The notes under the pieces were generated by a model. The model was not told where the DNA came from. It did no database searches and saw only the letters and a program-made list of their open reading frames with translations. A DNA stretch of 64,000 bases from Chondrosia reniformis. Its lineage: Eukaryota > Porifera > Demospongiae > Chondrillida > Chondrillidae. The translations under genes and the position numbers were made by a program. The stretch covers positions 124,001 to 188,000 of the forward strand of contig OX359190.1 in the NCBI GenBank assembly GCA_947172415.1. The letters run 5' to 3'. Shown piece by piece: positions 26,506 through 39,382 of this stretch. Positions within the stretch are counted from its first letter, which is position 1; each line of letters opens with the position of its first letter.

Positions 26506-27782
26506 GCATCAAAATTTCAAAAACACATTGGACATACTCCATAGGTGTCTGTGAATGCTGACAGAAAGTCACAGCTTCATATGTATCCATTTGATGGAGT
26601 TACATCCCTCAATCTACATTTATTTTTTGTATACAAAGGTAATGTATGGTGAGAGATAGGGCAAATTTTAAGTTGCATCAAAATTTCAAAAACACATTGG
26701 ACATACTCCATAGGTGACTGTGAATGCTGACACTAAGTCACAGCTTCATATGTATCCATTTGATAGAGTTACATCTCTCAATGTACTCTAATTGTTTGTA
26801 TGCAAAGTTAATGTATGGTGAGAGATAGGGCAAATTTTAAGTTGCATCTAAATTTCAAAAACACATTGGACATACTCCATAGGTGTCTGTGAATGCTGAC
26901 AAAAAGTCACAGCTTTATATCTATAAATTTGATAGAGTTACATCCCCCAATGTACATTTATTTCTTGTATACAAAGTTAATGTATGCTGAGAGATTGGGC
27001 AAATTTTAAGTTGCATCAAAATTTTAAAAACACATTGGACATACTCAATAGGTGACTGTGAATGCTGACACAAAGTCCAACTTCATATTTATAAATTTGA
27101 TAGAATTATAGCCCTCAATGTACTTTAATTGTTTGTATGCAAAGTTAATGTATGGTGAGAGATAGGGCAAATTTTAAGATAAATCAAAATTTCAAAAACA
27201 CATTGGACATACTCCATAGGTGTCTGTGAATGCTGACACAAAGTCACAGCTTCATATGTATCCATTTGATGGAGTTACATCCCTCAATGTACATTTATTT
27301 CTTGTATACAAAGTTAATGTATGGTGAGAGATAGGGCAAATTTTAAGTTGCATTAAAATTTCGAAAACACATTAGACATACTCCATAGGTGTTTGTGAAT
27401 GCTGACACAAAGTCACAGCTTCATATCTATAAATTTGATAGAGTTACATCCCCTATTGTACATTTATTTCTTGTATACAAAGTTAATGTATGGTGAGAGA
27501 TAAGGCAAATTTAAAAATAAATCAAAATTTCAAAAACACATTGGACATACTCCATAGGTGTCTGTGAATGCTGACACAAAGTCACAGCTTCATATCTAAT
27601 AATTTGATAGAGTCATAGCCCTCAATGTACATTAAATTGTAGAATAAAAAGTTAATGTATGGTGAGAGATAGGGCAAATTTTAAATTGCATCAAAATTTC
27701 AAAAACACATTGGACACACTCCATAGGTGTCCGTGAATGCTGACACAAAGTCTCAGCTTCATATCTTTCAATTTGATAGAGT

Positions 27783-28999
27783 TTCAGAACTATAGTTTTA
27801 TGTACTATTTTGTATATATAGACATAATTGCGTAATATCATATATGGCCGACCGTTAGAAGGTGTAATTAACGAAAAATTCGATACTATATCTGAATATC
27901 TAGAAGACTTTCTAAATTTCATTATACATTGGGAAATTCACTGTGTAGCACTTCATTGTTATTGAAGCCCTATCTATCCACATTTAATATATGGATCTGG
28001 TTAAAGTGAAATTTCGTCAATCGACAGCCAACGAAACTCCAAAGGAAAAAAGTTGGACCATACCGAACGCTACCATCCACGACGCTCATAGGCCGGGATC
28101 GGTGGTAACGCTCTGCCGAGTTGAGCTTTGGGTGTCACTTTCGTGAGAAGAACCAGTTCTTCTCGATATGGCCGACTCATATGAATCCTAAGATATCAGA
28201 TGCCAATCCCACATTACGTGGAACCCCCCCGAAATCCGGATTATTGGTGAGCACGTCTCTATGGCACCAACCGATTAGGAGACAGCTTCAGAGTCTAAGC
28301 GCTACCAACCTCTATGGGAACCGCAACCACCATAGAGATGTGTCCAGGTAGGCCTACTATATAAGGTTTTTCGCTTCTATTTATATGAAGTTTTGTCCAA
28401 AGAAAACGGTTGTGGTTGGGGCTTTTTTTATATATTTCTCGTTATTTCCAGATCGGTGAACTCTTCCAAGCAAGTTTAAAGACATAGGCAGTATTTGTGG
28501 TTCATCTGAAAACTGCGTAAAGTGGAAATAATCCTGCAAGTGTCTTGATGGGCCGAGGAGAAAGACTTTTCGGATCCCAATTATTTTCGAGAAATCGTCA
28601 ATTTATTCCACTCTAATTCTAGATCAGTAAATGGTTCCAAGCAATTTTACACACATACGCAGTATTTCCAATACATCTCAAAACTGTGGCAAATGGGTAA
28701 AAGCCTGTATGTGTCTTGGTGGAAGGAGGAGAGCGACTTTTCATGATACAGAAAACTGATAGTGCAAGGTCAGATATTTATCGCCTTGACGATATTAATG
28801 TTTATGATCGATATTACAACCGACCCGGCTGTATGAATTACTCTAAGTCTAATTCCAAACTAAAGTTTTAACGTATATAAATAAATTCTAATTTCTAGAT
28901 ATATTAAATAATGTTTTTAAGGAAACTGTAGCTACAAAAATGTTTTAAATTATTCTTTCTAAACGTAAATGTATTGTTGGAAAGAGGAAAAAGATGAAC
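27783..28999 (+). repeat. Array insert unit, copy 4 (subfamily B)
   Basis: About 1217 bp. Subfamily B marks are present, with private changes such as GAACTCTTCC for GAACTGTTCC and GAGAAAGACTTTT for GAGAACGACTTTT. Confidence 0.93.
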
Positions 29000-31440
29000 A
29001 TACATTATAAACTTCAAAAATATTTTGCAATACATGCCTGTGAAAGCTGACATCACATATTAGTCTAATGTGTTAGTGTTTGATAGAGTTACAGCAATAA
29101 ATGTTCATTAAATTCTAGTATATAAAGTTAATGTATGGTGAGAGATAGGGCAAATTTTGAGTTGCATCAAAATTTCAAAAACACATTAGACATACACCAT
29201 AGGTGACTGAGAATGCTGACACAAAGTCACAGCTTCATATCTATAAATTTGATAGAGTTACATCCCCCAATGTACATTTATTTCTTGTAAACAAAGTTAA
29301 TGTATGGTGAGAGATAGGGCAAATTTTAAGTTGCATCAAAATTTTAAAAATACATTGGACATACTCTATAGTTGTCTGTGAATGCTGACACAAAGTCACA
29401 GCTTCATATGTATCCATTTGATAGAGTTACATCCCTCAATGTACAATAATATCTTGTATTGAAAGTTAATGGTGAGAAATAGGGCAAATTTTAAGTTGCA
29501 TCAAAATTTCAAAAACACATTGGACATACTCCATGGGTGTCTGTGAATGCTGACACAAAGTCACAGCTTCATATCTATAAATTTGATAGAATTATAGCCC
29601 TCCATGTTCATTAAATTCTTGTATGCAAAGTTAATGTATGGTGAGAGATAGAGCAAATTTTAAGATAAATCAAAATTTCAAAAACACATTGGACCTACTC
29701 CATGGTTGTCAGTGAATGCTGACACAAAGTCACAGCTTCATATGTGTCCATTTGATAGAGTTACATCTCTCAATATACATTAATTTCTTGTATACAAAGT
29801 TAATGTATGGTGGGAGATAGGGCAAATTTTAAGTTGCATCAAAATTTCAAAAACACATTGGACATACTCCATGGGTGTCTGTGAATGCTGACACAAAGTC
29901 ACAGCTTCATATGTATCCATTTGATAGAGTTACATCCCTCAATGTACATTTACTTCCTGCTTACAAAGTTAATGTATGGTGAGAGATAGGGCAAATTTTA
30001 AGTTGCATCAAAATTTCAAAAACACATTGGACATACTCCTTGGGTGTCTACGAATGCTGACACGAAGTCACAGCTTCATATCTATAAATTTGATACAGTT
30101 TCAGCTCTCAATTTACATTGAATTCTTGTATGTATGGTGAGAGATAGGGCAAATTTTGAGTTGCATCAAAATTTTAAAAACATATTGGACATACTCTATA
30201 GGTGTCTGTGAATGCTGACACTAAGTCACAGCTTCATATGTATCCATTTGATAGAGTTACATCCCTCAATGTACTTTAATTGTTTGTATGCAAAGTTAAT
30301 GTATGGTGAGAGATAGAGCAATATTTGAGTTGCATCAAATTTTCAAAAACACATTGGACATACTCCATAGGTGACTGTGAATGCTGACACTAAGTCACAG
30401 CTTCATATGTATCCATTTGATAGAGTTACATCCCTCAATCTACATTTATTTCTTGTATACAAAGTTAATGTATGGTGAGAGATAGGGCAAATTTTAAGTT
30501 GCATCAAAATTTTAAAAACACATTGGACATACTCCATAGGTGTCTGTGAAGGCTGACACTAAGTCACAGCTTCATTTGTATCCATTTGATGGAGTTACAT
30601 CCCTCAATGTACATTTATTTCTTGTATACAAAGTTAATGTATGGTGGGAGATAGGGCAAATTTTAATTTGCATCAAAATTTAAAAAACACATTAGACATA
30701 CTCCATGGGTGTCTGTGAATGCTGAAACAAAGTCACAGCTTCATATCTAGAAATTTGATAGAATTATAGCCCTCAATGTACTTTAATTGTTTGTATGCAA
30801 AGTTAATGTATGGTGAGAGATAGGGCAAATTTTAAGATAAATCAAAATTTCAAAAACACATTGGACATACTCCATAGGTGTCTGTGAATGCTGACACAAA
30901 GTCACAGCTTCATATGTATCCATTTGATGGAGTTACATCCCTCAATGTACATTTATTTCTTGTATACAAAGTTAATGTATGGTGAGAGATAGGGCAAATT
31001 TTAAGTTGCATTAAAATTTCGAAAACACATTAGACATACTCCATAGGTGTTTGTGAATGCTGACACAAAGTCACAGCTTCATATCTATAAATTTGATAGA
31101 GTTACATCCCCTATTGTACATTTATTTCTTGTATACAAAGTTAATGTATGGTGAGAGATAAGGCAAATTTAAAAATAAATCAAAATTTCAAAAACACATT
31201 GGACATACTCCATAGGTGTCTGTGAATGCTGACACAAAGTCACAGCTTCATATCTAATAATTTGATAGAGTCATAGCCCTCAATGTACATTAAATTGTAG
31301 AATAAAAAGTTAATGTATGGTGAGAGATAGGGCAAATTTTAAATTGCATCAAAATTTCAAAAACACATTGGACACACTCCATAGGTGTCCGTGAATGCTG
31401 ACACAAAGTCTCAGCTTCATATCTTTCAATTTGATAGAGT

Positions 31441-32659
31441 TTCAGAACTATAGTTTTATGTACTATTTTGTATATATAGACATAATTGCGTAATATCATA
31501 TATGGCCGACCGTTAGAAGGTGTAATTAACGAAAAAATTCGATACTATATCTGAATATCTAGAAGACTTTCTAAATTTCATTATACATTGGGAAATTCAC
31601 TGTGTAGCACTTCATTGTTATTGAAGCCCTATCTATCCACATTTAATATATGGATCTGGTTAAAGTGAAATTTCGTCAATCGACAGCCAACGAAACTCCA
31701 AAGGAAAAAAGTTGGACCATACCGAACGCTACCATCCACGACGCTCAGAGGCCGGGATCGGTGGTAACGCTCTGCCGAGTTGAGCTTTGGGTGTCACTTT
31801 CGTGAGAAGAACCAGTTCTTCTCGATATGGCCGACTCATATGAATCCTAAGATATCAGATGCCAATCCCACATTACGTGGAACCCCCCCGAAATCCGGAT
31901 TATTGGTGAGCACGTCTCTATGGCACCAACCGATTAGGAGACAGCTTCAGAGTCTAAGCGCTACCAACCTCTATGGGAACCGCAACCACCATAGAGATGT
32001 GTCCAGGTAGGCCTACTATATAAGGTTTTTCGCTTCTATTTATATGAAGTTTTGTCCAAAGAAAACGGTTGTGGTTGGGGCTTTTTTTATATATTTCTCG
32101 TTATTTCCAGATCGGTGAACTGTTCCAAGCAAGTTTAAAGACATAGGCAGTATTTGTGGTTCATCTGAAAACTGCGTAAAGTGGAAATAATCCTGCAAGT
32201 GTCTTGATGGGCCGAGGAGAACGACTTTTCGGATCCCAATTATTTTCGAGAAATCGTCAATTTATTCCACCCTAATTCTAGATCAATAAATCGTTCCAAG
32301 CAATTTTACACACATACGCAGTATTTCCAATACATCTCAAAACTGTGGCAAATGGGTAAAAGCCTGTATGTGTCTTGGTGGAAGGAGGAGAGCGACTTTT
32401 CATGATACAGAAAACTGGATATAGTGCAAGGTCAGATATTTATCGCCTTGACGATATTAATGTTTATGATCGATATTACAACCGACCCGGCTGTATGAAT
32501 TACTCTAAGTCTAATTCCAAACTAAAGTTTTAGCGTATATAAATAAATTCTAATTTCTAGATATATTAAATAATGTTTTTAAGGAAACTGTAGCTACAAA
32601 AATGTTTTAAATTATTCTTTCTAAACGTAAATGTATTGTGGGAAAGAGGAAAAAGATGA
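31441..32659 (+). repeat. Array insert unit, copy 5 (subfamily B)
   Basis: About 1219 bp and nearly identical to copy 2. The satellite to its left (from about 30.5 kb) matches the satellite left of copy 3 (from about 16.9 kb). Confidence 0.93.
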
Positions 32660-35441
32660 ACATACATTATAAACTTCAAAAACATTTTGCAATACATGCC
32701 TGTGAAAGCTGACATCACATATTAGTCTAATGTGTTAGTGTTTGATAGAGTTACAGCAATAAATGTTCATTAAATTCTAGTATATAAAGTTAATGTATGG
32801 TGAGAGATAGGGCAAATTTTGAGTTGCATCAAAATTTCAAAAACACATTAGACATACACCATAGGTGTCTGTGAATGCTGACACTAAGTCACAGCTTCAT
32901 ATGTATCCATTTGATAGAGTTACATCCCTCAATGTACAATAATATCTTGTATTGAAAGTTAATGGTGAGAAATAGGGCAAATTTTAAGTTGCATCAAAAT
33001 TTCAAAAACACATTGGACATACTCCATAGGTGACTGTGAATGCTGACACTAAGTCACAGCTTCATATGTATCCATTTGATGGAGTTACATCCCTCAATGT
33101 ACATTTATTTCTTGTATACAAAGTTAATGTATGGTGAGAGATAGGGCAAATTTTAAGTTGCATCAAAATTTTAAAAACACATTGGACATACTCCATAGGT
33201 GTCTGTGAAGGCTGACACTAAGTCACAGCTTCATATGTATCCATTTGATGGAGTTACATCCCTCAATGTACATTTATTTCTTGTATACAAAGTTAATGTA
33301 TGGTGAGAGATAGGGCAAATTTTAAGTTGCATCAAAATTTTAAAAACACATTGGACATACTCCATAGGTGTGTGTGAATGCTGAAACAAAGTCACAGCTT
33401 CATATCTAGAAATTTGATAGAATTATAGCCCTCAATGTACTTTAATTGTTTGTATGCAAAGTTAATGTATGGTGAGAGATAGGGCAAATTTTAAGATAAA
33501 TCAAAATTTCAAAAACACATTGGACATACTCCATAGGTGTCTGTGAATGTTGACACAAGGTCACAGCTTCATATGTATCCATTTGATGAAGTTACATCCC
33601 TCAATGTACATTTATTCCTTGTATACAAAGTTAATGTATGGTGATAGATAGGGCAAATTTTAAGTTGCATTAAAATTTCAAAAAGACATTAGACATACTC
33701 CATAGGTGTCTGTGAATGCTGACACAAAGTCACAGCTTCATATCTATAAATTTGATAGAGTTACATCCCCTATTGTACATTTATTTCTTGTATACAAAGT
33801 TAATGTATGGTGAGAGATAGGGCAAATTTTAAGTTGCATCAAAATTTTAAAAACACATTGGACATACTCCATAGGTGTCTGTGAATGCTGACACAAAGTC
33901 ACAGCTTCATATTTATAAATTTGATAGAGTTATAGCCCTCAATGTACATAAAATTGTGGAATTAAAAGTGAATGTATGGTGAGAGATAGGACAAATTTTA
34001 AGTTGCATCAAAATTTCAAAAACACATTGGACACAATCCATGGTTGTCTGTTAATGCTGACACAAAGTCACAGCTTCATATGTATCCATTTGATAGAGTT
34101 ACATCCCTCAATGTACATGAATTTCTTGCATACAAAGTTAATGTACGGTGAGAGATAGGGCAAATTTTAAAATAAACCAAAATTTCAAAAACACTTTGGA
34201 CATACTCAATAGGTGTCTGTGAATGCTGACACAAAGTCACAGCTTCATGTCTAATAATTTGATAGAGTTATAGCCCTCAATTTACATTAAATTGTGGAAT
34301 AAAAAGTTAATGGTTGGTGAGAGATAAGGCAAATTTTAAGATTAATCAAAATTTCAAAAACACATTGAACCTACTACATGGTTGTCAGAGAATGCTGACA
34401 CAAAGTCACAGCTTCATATGTTTCCATTTGATGGCGTTACATCCCTCAATGTACATTTATTTCTTGTATACAAAGTTAATGTATGGTGAGAGATAGGGCA
34501 AATTTTAAGTTGCATCAAAATTTTAAAAAAACATTGGACATACTCCATAGGTGTCTGTGAAGGCTGACACAAAGTCACAGCTTCATATGTATCCATTTGA
34601 TGGAGTTACATCCCTCATTGTACATTTATTTCTTGTATACAAAGTTAATGTATGGTGAGAGATAGGGCAAATTTTAAGTTGCATCAAAATTTTAAAAACA
34701 CATTGGACATACTCTATAGGTGTCTGTGAATGCTGACACTAAGTCACAGCTTCATATGTATCCATTTGATAGAGTTACATCCCTCAATGTACTTTAATTG
34801 TTTGTATGCAAAGTTAATGTATGGTGAGAGATAAGGCAAATTTTGGGTTGCATCAAATTTTCAAAAACACATTGGACATACTCCATAGGTGACTGTGAAT
34901 GCTGACACAAAGTCACACCTTCATATGTATCCATTTGATAGAGTTACATCCCTAAATGTACTTTAATTGTTTGTATGCAAAGTTAATGTATGGTGAGAGA
35001 TAGGGCAAATTTTAAGATAAATCAAAATTTCAAAAACACATTGGACCTACACCATGGTTGTCAGAGAATGCTGACACAAAGTCACAGCTTCATATGTATC
35101 CATTTGATGGAGTTACATCCCTCAATGTATATTTATTTCTTGTATACAAAGTTAATGTATGGTGAGAGATAGGACAAATTTTAAGTTGCATCAAAATTTC
35201 AAAAACACATTAGACATACTCCATAGGTGACTGTGAATGCTGACACAAAGTCACAGCTTCATATATATAAATTTGATAGAGTTATATACATCCCCCAATG
35301 TACATTTATTTCTTGTATACAAAGTTAATGTATGGTGAGAGATAAGGCAAATTTTAAGTTGCATCAAAATTTTAAAAACACATTGGACATACTCCATAGG
35401 TGTCTGTGAATGCTGACACTAAGTCACAGCTTCATATGTAT

Positions 35442-36392
35442 GAAAAAAGTTGGACCATACCGAACGCTACCATCCACGACGCTCAGAGGCCGGGATCGGT
35501 GGTAACGCTCTGCCGAGTTGAGCTTTGGGTGTCACTTGCGTGAGAAGAACCAGTTCTTCTCGATATGGCCGACTCATATGAATCCTAAGATATCAGATGC
35601 CAATCCCACATTACGTGGAACCCCCCCGAAATCCGGATTATTGGTGAGCACGTCTCTATGGCACCAACCGATTAGGAGACAGCTTCAGAGTCTAAGCGCT
35701 ACCAACCTCTATGGGAACCGCAACCACCATAGAGATGTGTCCAGGTAGGCCTACTATATAAGGTTTTTCGCTTCTATTTATATGAAGTTATGTCCAAAGA
35801 AAACGGTTGTGGTTGGGGCTTTTTTTATATATTTCTCGTTATTTCCAGATCGGTGAACTGTTCCAAGCAAGTTTAAAGACATAGGCAGTATTTGTGGTTC
35901 ATCTGAAAACTGCGTAAAGTGGAAATAATCCTGCAAGTGTCTTGATGGGCCGAGGAGAACGACTTTTCGGATCCCAATTATTTTCGAGAAATCGTCAATT
36001 TATTCCCCTCTAATTCTAGATCAGTAAATGGTTCCAAGCAATTTTACACAAATACGCAGTATTTCCAATACATCTCAAAACTGTGGCAAAAGGGTAAAAG
36101 CCTGTATGTGTCTTGGTGAAAGGAGGAGAGCGACTTTTCATGATACAGAAAACTGATAGTGCGAGGTCAGATATTTATCGCCTTGACGATATTAATGTTT
36201 ATGATCGATATTACAACCGATCCGGCTGTATGAATTACTCTAAGTCTAATTCCAAACTTAAGTTTTAGCGTATGTAAATAAATTCTAATTTCTAGATATA
36301 TTAAATAATGTTTTTTTAAGGAAACTGTAGCTACAAAAATGTTCTTTCTATACGTAAATAGCTATGTATTGTGGGAGAGAGAGAAAAGATGA
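35442..36392 (+). repeat. Array insert unit, copy 6 (subfamily A, 5'-truncated)
   Basis: It lacks the first ~265 bp found in the other copies. A satellite monomer ending CTTCATATGTAT is joined directly to GAAAAAAGTTGGACC inside the unit. The rest carries subfamily A marks. Confidence 0.93.
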
Positions 36393-38162
36393 ACATACAT
36401 TATAAACTTCAAAAACATTTTGCAATACATGCCTGTGAATGCTGACATCACATATTAGTCTAATATGTTAGTGTTTGATAGAGTTACAGCAATAAATGTT
36501 CATTAAATTCTAGTATATAAAGTTAATGTATGGTGAGAGATAAGGCAAATTTTAAGATAAATCAAAATTTCAAAAACACCTTGGACCTACTCCATGGTTG
36601 TCAGAGAATGCTGACACAAAGTCACAGCTTCATATGTATCCATTTGATGGAGTTATATCCCTCAATGTACATTTATTTCTTGTATACAAAGTTAATGTAT
36701 GGTGAGAGATAGGACAAATTTTAAGTTGCATCAAAATTTCAAAAACACATTGGACATACTCCATAGGTGTCTGTGAATGCTGACACTAAGTCACAGCTTC
36801 ATATGTATCCATTTGATAGAGTTACATCCCTCAATGTACAATAATATCTTGTATTGAAAGTTAATCGTGAGAAATAGGGCAAATTTCAAGTTGCATCAAA
36901 ATTTCAAAAACACATTGGACATACTCCATAGGGGACTGTGAATGCTGACACAAAGTCACAGCTTCATATCTATAAATTTGATAGAGTTACAACCCCCAAT
37001 GTACATTTATTTCTTGTATACAAAGTTAATGTATGGTGAGAGATAGGGCAAATTTTAAGTTGCATCAAAATTTTAAAAACACATTGGACATACTCCATAG
37101 GTGTCTGTGAATGCTGACACTAAGTCACAGCTTCATATGTATCCATTTGATAGAGTTACATCCCTCAATGTACTTTAATTGTTTGTATGCAAAGTTAATG
37201 TATGGTGAGAGATAGGGCAAATTTTGAGTTGCATCAAATTTTCAAAAACACATTGTACATACTCCATAGGTGACTGTGAATGCTGACACAAAGTCACAGA
37301 TTCATATGTGTCCATTTGATAGAGTTACATCCCTCAATGTACTTTAATTGTTTGTATGCAAAGTTAATGTATGGTGAGAGATAGGGCAAATTTTAAGTTG
37401 CATCAAAATTTCAAAAACACATTAGACATACTCCATAGGTGACTGTGAATGCTGACACAAAGTCACAGCTTCATATCTATAAATTTGATAGAGTTACATC
37501 CCCCAATGTACATTTATTTCTTGTATACAAAGTTAATGGTGAGAAATAGGGCAAATTTTAAGTCGCATCAAAATTTTAAAAACACATTGGACCTACTCCA
37601 TGGTTGTCAGAGAATGCTGACACAAAGTCACAGCTTCATATTTATAAATTTGATAGAGTTATAACCCTCAATGTACATTAAATTGTGGAATAAAAAGTGA
37701 ATGTATGGTGAGAGATCGGACAAATTTTAAGATAAATCAAAATTTCAAAAACACATTGGACCTACTCCATAGGTGTCTGTGAATGCTGACACAAAGTCTC
37801 AGCTTCATATCTTTCAATTTGATAGAGTTACATCCCCCAATGTACATTTATTTCTTGTATACCAAGTTAATGGTGAGAAATAGGGCAAATTTTAAGTTGC
37901 ATCAAAATTTTAAAAACACATTGGACCTACTCCATGGTTGTCAGAGAATGCTGACACAAAGTCACAGCTTCATATTTATAAATTTGATAGAGTTATAGCC
38001 CTCAATGTACATTAAATTGTGGAATAAAAAGTGAATGTATGGTGAGAGATCGGACAAATTTTAAGATAAATCAAAATTTCAAAAACACATTGGACCTACT
38101 CCATAGGTGTCTGTGAATGCTGACACAAAGTCTCAGCTTCATATCTTTCAATTTGATAGAGT

Positions 38163-39382
38163 GTTTCAGAACTATAGTTTTATGTACTATTTTGTATATA
38201 TAGACATAATTGCGTAATATCATATATGGCCGACCGTTAGAAGGTGTAATTAACGAAAAAATTCGATACTATATCTGAATATCTAGAAGACTTTCTAAAT
38301 TTCATTATACATTGGGAAATTCACTGTGTAGCACTTCATTGTTATTGAAGCCCTATCTATCCACATTTAATATATGGATCTGGTTAAAGTGAAATTTCGT
38401 CAATCGACAGCCAACGAAACTCCAAAGAAAAAAAGTTGGACCATACCGAACGCTACCATCCACGACGCTCAGAGGCCGGGATCGGTGGTAACGCTCTGCC
38501 GAGTTGAGCTTTGGGTGTCACTTGCGTGAGAAGAACCAGTTCTTCTCGATATGGCCGACTCATATGAATCCTAAGATATCAGATGCCAATCCCACATTAC
38601 GTGGAACCCCCCCGAAATCCGGATTATTGGTGAGCACGTCTCTATGGCACCAACCGATTAGGAGACAGCTTCAGAGTCTAAGCGCTACCAACCTCTATGG
38701 GAACCGCAACCACCATAGAGATGTGTCCAGGTAGGCCTACTATATAAGGTTTTTCGCTTCTATTTATATGAAGTTTTGTCCAAAGAAAACGGTTGTGGTT
38801 GGGGCTTTTTTTATATATTTCTCGTTATTTCCAGATCGGTGAACTGTTCCAAGCAAGTTTAAAGACATAGGCAGTATTTGTGGTTCATCTGAAAACTGCG
38901 TAAAGTGGAAATAATCCTGCAAGTGTCTTGATGGGCCGAGGAGAACGACTTTTCGGATCCCAATTATTTTCGAGAAATCGTCAATTTATTCCCCTCTAAT
39001 TGTAGATCAGTAAATGGTTCCAAGCAATTTTACACACATACACAGTATTTCCAATACATCTCAAAACTGTGGCAAATGGGTAAAAGCCTGTATGTGTCTT
39101 GGTGGAAGGAGGAGAGCGACTTTTCATGATACAGAAAACTGGATATAATGCGAGGTCAGATATTTATCGCCTTGACGATATTAATGTTTATGATCGATAT
39201 TACAACCGATCCGGCTGTATGAATTACTCTAAGTCTAATTCCAAACTTAAGTTTTAGCGTATATAAATAAATTCTAATTTCTAGATATATTAAATAATGT
39301 TTTTTTAAGGAAACTGTAGCTACAAAAATATTCTTTCTATACGTAAATAGCTATGTATTGTGGGAGAGAGGGAAAAGATGAA
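38163..39382 (+). repeat. Array insert unit, copy 7 (subfamily A)
   Basis: Complete copy of about 1220 bp. The seven-T run before AAGGAAAC shows the uninterrupted form of the place where copy 1 has the N gap. The left junction has an extra GT (GAGTGTTTCAG). Confidence 0.93.
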
